Assembly (NCBI GenBank): GCA_964342585.1
Contig: CAYFHK010000025.1
Coordinates: forward strand, 1-27,815
DNA from: Parvularcula sp964342585
Lineage (GTDB): Bacteria > Pseudomonadota > Alphaproteobacteria > Caulobacterales > Parvularculaceae
Direction: 5' to 3'
Length of the DNA stretch: 27,815 bases
Part shown: piece after piece, positions 23,136-27,815 of the stretch
Position numbering within the stretch: position 1 is the stretch's first letter
Layout: each line of letters opens with the position of its first letter
The notes under the pieces: model-generated
Told to the model about the DNA's origin: nothing
Database searches by the model: none
The model's input: only the letters and a program-made list of their open reading frames with translations
Position numbers and translations under genes: made by a program

Positions 23136-26100
23136 CTACTCGGCTGCGCGAACGTGAACCGCGGGCACAGCGATCGGACGGCATGGCGCCACTTCATCAC
23201 CACCAAACCGGGCCACATTCCCCTCTTGCGTGGCGACGACTTCCACATCGCCAACATTCGGGTGATCCAGCGTATCGCAGAACAACCGGGCACCCGCTTC
23301 GAGCGAGATGAGCTCAATCGACGCTTCGCGCATGTGCCGTCCGAGTTCTGGCGAAACCATGCCGCCATCCCACGGCCCCCAATTGATCGAACGCACCAAG
23401 CAATCCGGTGCACGCCGATGCGCAAGGGTTTGTGCAACCTTGTTCAGCACTTCGTTCGCGGCGGAATAATCAGTCTGCCCGATATTCCCGAACTGAGCGG
23501 CAATTGACGAGAAGGTGACGATGAACCGGAGCGGATCATCGGCCGTGGCTTTCAACATCGTTTCCAGCCCGATTACCTTCGTCTCAAAGACACGGCTGAA
23601 TTGTTCCGGCGTTTTGTCGACGATCAACTTGTCCGCCAGAACGCCTGCCGCGTGCACCATGCCGGTAATCGGGCCCCACTTCTCGCGGATTTCGTGAAGA
23701 ACTGTGCCGACCGCCTCAGCGTCACAGATATCTGCTGCCGCGTAGACGACGTCAGAACCGGCGGCTTTAATGGCATTTAGGTGATCGCGGACCTCACGGT
23801 TGGCCATGATACGGCTCGCTTGCGATCCGATTTCAGCCGGTTTGAAGGCCTGACCCGACGCCTTCGCTTGTTCGATCAGCACACGTTTGACCGATGCTTC
23901 ATCTTTGGCCGAAGCCAGCTCTGGCGCCTCTTCCGCAAGGCCGGTGCGGCCGATAATGACGAAGCGCGGCTGATGCCGTTTCGCGAGCGCCTCAAGGCAT
24001 GTGGCCGTCACACCCCGCGCACCGCCCGACACGACGATCACGGAGTCTTTCGAGACCACAGGTTCGTCAACGTTGATTTGCGGTGCAATCGATGCAGCCG
24101 GGTGCAAAACCGGCACCCGGCGGACACCCGCATGGTCATACGCCACTTCGATGTCGCCTGTGCCGGTGAACAGCTCATCCGCGATGCGCTGCGCAACTGC
24201 CTGCGCGTCTTTGCCTTTCGCCGCGATATCAATGGCCTTCGCGTCAATATCCGTCCAGCATTTCTTCACGGTCTTTGTAATGCCGGCGAGACCACCTGCC
24301 CAAGCCAGATCACCTGGATCGCCAATAGCGCCGAGCGTCCCGCCCGTATCTTGGACGGTGACGAACGCGCTGCCGGATTGCATCAATCCGTTTGCTGCAC
24401 GTTTTGCCGTCATGAAAGCGTCAAGGTGCAAGGCAGACGACGTTTTTGCGTCTGTTGCGCCGTCGAGACCGCGAAGGAAAATCACGCGATGGGCGTCCGA
24501 CGCGGGTTCATCGGCAATCGAGACGCTAAAGCCTTTCTCTTTCAACAATGAAGAAAGCGCATCAGCAACCCCTGACTGATCGGGGACGATGGTGACGTCG
24601 CCCGACGCCGAAAAAGCTTTAAGCCCGTTGCCGCCGCTGCGGGCTTCGACCAGCCCCAACGCGAAGGCATCGAGCGGCTCGCTATCTTCGCTAACGGGCA
24701 GTGTCGAGACCTCGGCCGCTTTTGCGGGAGCTGCCGCTGGCGCTGCTCCCTCAAGAGCCGCATCCAGATAGGCGACGACATCGTCGATGCTTTGAAGGCT
24801 CGAAATTTCAGCCATGTCTGCGTCGTCGGTTTCAGGAACCGCGCCTGGGAGGGCCTCACGCAGCGCCACCAAAATTTCCATCCGCGCGATCGAATCGACA
24901 CCGAGGTCAGCCTCGAGCTCCATCGACCCATCCAGCATTTCAGACGGATATCCAGTCTTTTCCGCAATGATCGACATCAGTGTATCCGCAATCTTTGTAC
25001 GGTCGATCGTCGACGCTGATGATGATGCGGCTGAAGCGGGCGCTTCGGCCGCAGGAGCGGTCGGTGTTGCCGCTGGGGCACTGTCGGCCGGTGCATCGGC
25101 ACCACCCATCCGACCCGCCAACTCCCGTAGGAAGGTCTCGACATCCGCGATCGTGGAGAGGCTGCCGATTTCTTCCGGACTCACCGAACTCTGGTCAAGA
25201 CCACCCGGAACACGCTCACCGATGGCGGTGAAAATCTCGACACGGCTGATCGAGTCGATACCGAGATCGGCCTCTAGCTCCATTGTCGCGTCAAGCATTT
25301 CTGCCGGGTAACCCGTTTTTTCAGCGATCACATCAATCGCAGCGGCCGCCAATTCATCAGGATCGACTGCGGCACCCGCCGACTGTGCCGACGCAGCTTC
25401 GGCAGCTGCAGGTGCGCTGGGCGCTGACGCCGGCGTCTTAGATGCGGGCGCGTCGCCAGCAGACGTCGCCAATTCCCGGAGGAACTGCTCAACGTCGCCG
25501 ATGGTTTGCAGCGCGGCGATATCTTCCTGGCTCACATTTTCAGGATCAATGCCGCCTGGCACGCGGTCGCCCAGGGCCGAGAAAATCTCAACACGGCGAA
25601 TGGAATCGACGCCAAGATCGGCTTCCAGCTCCATGCCCGGATCGAGCATGTCCGCCGGGTATCCTGTTTGCTCAGCAATCACATCAATTGCCGCAGCTGC
25701 CAAAACATTGGGATCGACACCGGCTGACGGCACTGGGGTGGCCGACTGCGCAGGCGCCGAAGCCTCAGGCGTTGGCGCTGGGGATGTAGGTGCTGGTGCC
25801 GACATGTCGCCAGCCTGCCCGTTCATTTGTCCGTTTGCTGACGGCGCAGTAGGCATTGGGGTTGGCATCGGCGCCGGTGCAGGCGCCGCGGCTGGCGCAG
25901 AGGCCGTTGAGCCTTGGATGGTTGGCGCGGGCTGGGCAGTGCCGAGAGATGCCGCACTCAAAGCGTGCTGCATCATCGACATGTAAGCTTCGTGACCCGC
26001 AGCCATGGACTGCAAAAACTGCTCTTGAACCGCACTCATCTCAGACAGGATGGCTTCCGTTTGGGCCACAGGCGTCCCAACTGACGTTGGAAGCCCGGCG

Positions 26101-27815
26101 TTTGATTGGGACGGCATCGGAGCCGCCGTTGCTGCAGGCAATTGCGGCGCTGTTGAGGGCGCTGACTGCGGCTGAGCTTGGGACGCAGAAGGCGGCACAG
26201 CGCTCTGTGCGGGTGAGGCGGAAGCCGCTGCCGCGGCCTTCGGCTCGATGCTTGACGGCGCTGCAGCGCGATTGATTTTCACAGGGGCGGGTTTTGCCGT
26301 CGTGACGATTTCTGGCTTTTTGCCCGCCTGGCGATCGCCTTCAGTGATACGCTTCAATGTACTGTCTACCCAAACGGTTTGTTTACTGACTGGTGCAGGC
26401 GCCTCAGCGGGTGCGGTTTCCCGCTCATCCCAAAGCGCGTCGAAGTCTACAGTGACGCCGCTGACCGCCATCTTCGCGAGACCAAGCGCGAAAGCGGCGA
26501 ACCCAGACGACTTTCGATTGTCGAGCGAGATGATGTTTGCCTCTGCATCGTCCAAGCATTGACGGGTCAAATTGCTAAGGACGGTGCTCGGCCCCACCTC
26601 GATAAAGGTGCGCACACCCTCATCATAGGCAGCTTTCACGCAATCGACGAAAAGGACGCTATTGGCGATTTGACCAGCAAGGGTCTCGCGCCCCGCCGCA
26701 ACATCGCTGCCATAAGGCGCGGCCGACGTATTGGCGATCACGCGGCCCTTCGGCGCCTCTTTCCACACGGTTTCGAGGAAGCTTGCGAATTTCGGCGCTG
26801 CGCCAGCCACGATTGGTGAGTGGAATGCAGAGGAAACGGGCAGACGTTTGAACGCATCCTTCGGGCTCGCGGCCTCGAGTTTTTCAATCTCTTCCTGCGC
26901 GCCAGACACAACGATTTGTTTGGGGGCGTTATAATTGGCGATCGAGACGTCTGCGCCTGACTCCGCGATCAGCTTGTCGAGAGACCCGCGATCGACAGTG
27001 AATGCCGTCATCGCGCCCGCTGCCCCCTCGCCCGCTTCGCGCATCAATTGCCCGCGGGTTTCGGCGATGCGAACGGCTGCGTCCTCATCAAAGGCACCGG
27101 CAGCGTGGAGCGCCATCACCTCGCCGAAACTATGGCCCAGATGAAGGTCCGCGCTGACGCCCAACTGGCGAAGCACGGCGAGATAAGAGAGGCTGGTCAG
27201 CGCCAAACTTGGCTGCGTATTCTGCGTCTGGCGCAGCTCCGCCTCTTGCGCCTTGGCGCCCTCTGCCGTCCAAGTCGGCTCTGGATACACCAACTCATGG
27301 AAAGGCTTGGTCCCCTCTTCCAAGGCACGTGTATCATCATCATCCCACGGACGACGCGCCGACTCAAAGTGCATGGCAAGCTCACCGCCCATGCCGACAT
27401 ATTGACTGCCTTGGCCCGGGAAAAGGAACGCCACCTTGCCTGGTGCGGCAGGCGCTTCGCTGTAGAAACCGCGATCGAACGCTGCCGGGAGGCTTTCTGC
27501 GCTGCCCAATAGCGCCTTCACCTTGCTGACAAGGCTATCGAGATCATCGGCGTTTTTCGCGATCAGCCCCAAACGAGACGCCGCCCTTGCGTCGAAGTCA
27601 TGCTGGGTTTCACGCGCGAGGCTATCGAACGGCACACCAACTTTGGCGCGTTGGACAGCATCCGTCGCGGCAGCAAGTGTCGCGGCTTTGTCTGCGCCGG
27701 AGAACAAAAAGGTTTGTACAGGGAAGGCCAAGCGGCGCGGCGCCAATTGGCCCGGGCCTTGATACTCTTCCACGGTTAAGTGCGCGTTGGTGCCGCCAAA
27801 TCCGAAGGCGGACAA
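23136..27815 (-). CDS. PfaA/HglE-like iterative synthase KS-AT-ACP-ACP-ACP-KR (N-terminus beyond the right edge)
   Basis: Core megasynthase that elongates an acyl chain with malonyl units. Only its last 1559 or so residues are in the window. Numbered from the right edge, residues 1-18 are the end of a ketosynthase (SAFGFGGTNAHLTVEEY). The acyltransferase is about 127-460: FLFPGQGSQYVGM, Ser229 in GHSFGE, and SSAFHSP with Phe331-His332, the malonyl-type signature. A Pro/Ala/Gln linker (480-700) contains a helical stretch at about 590-620. Three carrier domains follow, with Ser738, Ser855 and Ser975 in LEADLG(V/I)DSI motifs typical of PUFA synthases. A structural half and a catalytic ketoreductase occupy about 1050-1550: VSGGARGVT, Ser1437, Tyr1450 and Asn1454. 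It has no dehydratase or enoyl reductase; the dehydratase is the next gene. This order matches PfaA and HglE. Confidence 0.92.
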   Translation of the reverse strand: MSAFGFGGTNAHLTVEEYQGPGQLAPRRLAFPVQTFLFSGADKAATLAAATDAVQRAKVGVPFDSLARETQHDFDARAASRLGLIAKNADDLDSLVSKVKALLGSAESLPAAFDRGFYSEAPAAPGKVAFLFPGQGSQYVGMGGELAMHFESARRPWDDDDTRALEEGTKPFHELVYPEPTWTAEGAKAQEAELRQTQNTQPSLALTSLSYLAVLRQLGVSADLHLGHSFGEVMALHAAGAFDEDAAVRIAETRGQLMREAGEGAAGAMTAFTVDRGSLDKLIAESGADVSIANYNAPKQIVVSGAQEEIEKLEAASPKDAFKRLPVSSAFHSPIVAGAAPKFASFLETVWKEAPKGRVIANTSAAPYGSDVAAGRETLAGQIANSVLFVDCVKAAYDEGVRTFIEVGPSTVLSNLTRQCLDDAEANIISLDNRKSSGFAAFALGLAKMAVSGVTVDFDALWDERETAPAEAPAPVSKQTVWVDSTLKRITEGDRQAGKKPEIVTTAKPAPVKINRAAAPSSIEPKAAAAASASPAQSAVPPSASQAQPQSAPSTAPQLPAATAAPMPSQSNAGLPTSVGTPVAQTEAILSEMSAVQEQFLQSMAAGHEAYMSMMQHALSAASLGTAQPAPTIQGSTASAPAAAPAPAPMPTPMPTAPSANGQMNGQAGDMSAPAPTSPAPTPEASAPAQSATPVPSAGVDPNVLAAAAIDVIAEQTGYPADMLDPGMELEADLGVDSIRRVEIFSALGDRVPGGIDPENVSQEDIAALQTIGDVEQFLRELATSAGDAPASKTPASAPSAPAAAEAASAQSAGAAVDPDELAAAAIDVIAEKTGYPAEMLDATMELEADLGIDSISRVEIFTAIGERVPGGLDQSSVSPEEIGSLSTIADVETFLRELAGRMGGADAPADSAPAATPTAPAAEAPASAASSSASTIDRTKIADTLMSIIAEKTGYPSEMLDGSMELEADLGVDSIARMEILVALREALPGAVPETDDADMAEISSLQSIDDVVAYLDAALEGAAPAAAPAKAAEVSTLPVSEDSEPLDAFALGLVEARSGGNGLKAFSASGDVTIVPDQSGVADALSSLLKEKGFSVSIADEPASDAHRVIFLRGLDGATDAKTSSALHLDAFMTAKRAANGLMQSGSAFVTVQDTGGTLGAIGDPGDLAWAGGLAGITKTVKKCWTDIDAKAIDIAAKGKDAQAVAQRIADELFTGTGDIEVAYDHAGVRRVPVLHPAASIAPQINVDEPVVSKDSVIVVSGGARGVTATCLEALAKRHQPRFVIIGRTGLAEEAPELASAKDEASVKRVLIEQAKASGQAFKPAEIGSQASRIMANREVRDHLNAIKAAGSDVVYAAADICDAEAVGTVLHEIREKWGPITGMVHAAGVLADKLIVDKTPEQFSRVFETKVIGLETMLKATADDPLRFIVTFSSIAAQFGNIGQTDYSAANEVLNKVAQTLAHRRAPDCLVRSINWGPWDGGMVSPELGRHMREASIELISLEAGARLFCDTLDHPNVGDVEVVATQEGNVARFGGDEVAPCRPIAVPAVHVRAAE
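24750..25718 (-). repeat. Three tandem ACP-coding repeats inside the synthase
   Basis: Three carrier modules are coded at about 25461-25718, 25116-25367 and 24750-25007, with phosphopantetheine serine codons at 25602-25604, 25251-25253 and 24891-24893. Serine spacing is 117 and 120 residues. The cores LGVDSIRRVE, LGIDSISRVE and LGVDSIARME are related but diverged, so this is an old tandem duplication and not a recent exact repeat. Ala/Pro/Ser-rich linkers join them. Multiple ACPs in series are characteristic of PfaA-type synthases. Confidence 0.92.

Noticed and set aside
23781..24551. 256-residue open frame on + opposite the ketoreductase domain
   Set aside because: The - strand frame is a clear ketoreductase with catalytic residues; the + frame has no recognisable features.
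24750..25718. Tandem ACP repeats as a possible assembly artefact or CRISPR-like array
   Set aside because: The units differ at many positions, keep frame and carry intact phosphopantetheine motifs, so they are genuine protein-domain repeats.

Overview
The window looks like chromosomal DNA of a GC-rich Gram-negative bacterium, most likely an alphaproteobacterium and possibly marine. Reasons: a CobS-type aerobic cobaltochelatase ATPase, a NodT-type outer-membrane lipoprotein in an RND operon, several lipoproteins and GC-rich codon use. The genus is inference. I see no tRNA, rRNA, CRISPR array, insertion sequence, integrase or clearly broken gene.

Left part (1-7843). Two opposed intrinsic terminators at the left edge close an unseen + strand gene and a - strand secreted hydrolase. 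The hydrolase is strikingly similar to the PETase/polyester-hydrolase family: GWSMGGGGS nucleophile elbow, Ser/Asp/His triad and both disulfides of the type II enzymes. A roughly 600-bp intergenic region separates it from a 73-residue single-span membrane protein on +. A tightly overlapping - strand operon follows (adaptor, RND pump, outer-membrane lipoprotein), forming a complete tripartite efflux system.

Middle (7844-17381). On + lie an M28 zinc-peptidase lipoprotein, a 2-oxoglutarate/Fe(II) oxygenase, a GNAT acetyltransferase, cobS without an adjacent cobT, and the proline pair proB-proA. A - strand acyl-CoA carboxylase carboxyltransferase converges on proA with only 4 bp between them. Divergent from it is a TTG-started FAD-dependent ferredoxin reductase.

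Right part (17429 to the right edge). A - strand operon encodes an iterative lipid/polyketide synthase of the PfaA/HglE kind. In order of transcription it has: a large KS-AT-ACP-ACP-ACP-KR protein whose N-terminus lies outside the window; a stand-alone double-hotdog dehydratase; a PfaB/HglC-like protein with a KS-like domain whose catalytic Cys is replaced by Gln, followed by an acyltransferase; and an ACP-thioester-reductase protein with the architecture of cyanobacterial HetM/HglB. Gaps between genes are 8, 5 and 0 nt. The inferred job is to build a long acyl chain with KS/KR/DH chemistry and release it reductively as an aldehyde or alcohol, not as a free polyunsaturated fatty acid. No enoyl reductase or dedicated phosphopantetheinyl transferase is visible in the window.

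The two most notable items are the PETase-like hydrolase and the Pfa/Hgl-like synthase with reductive release.
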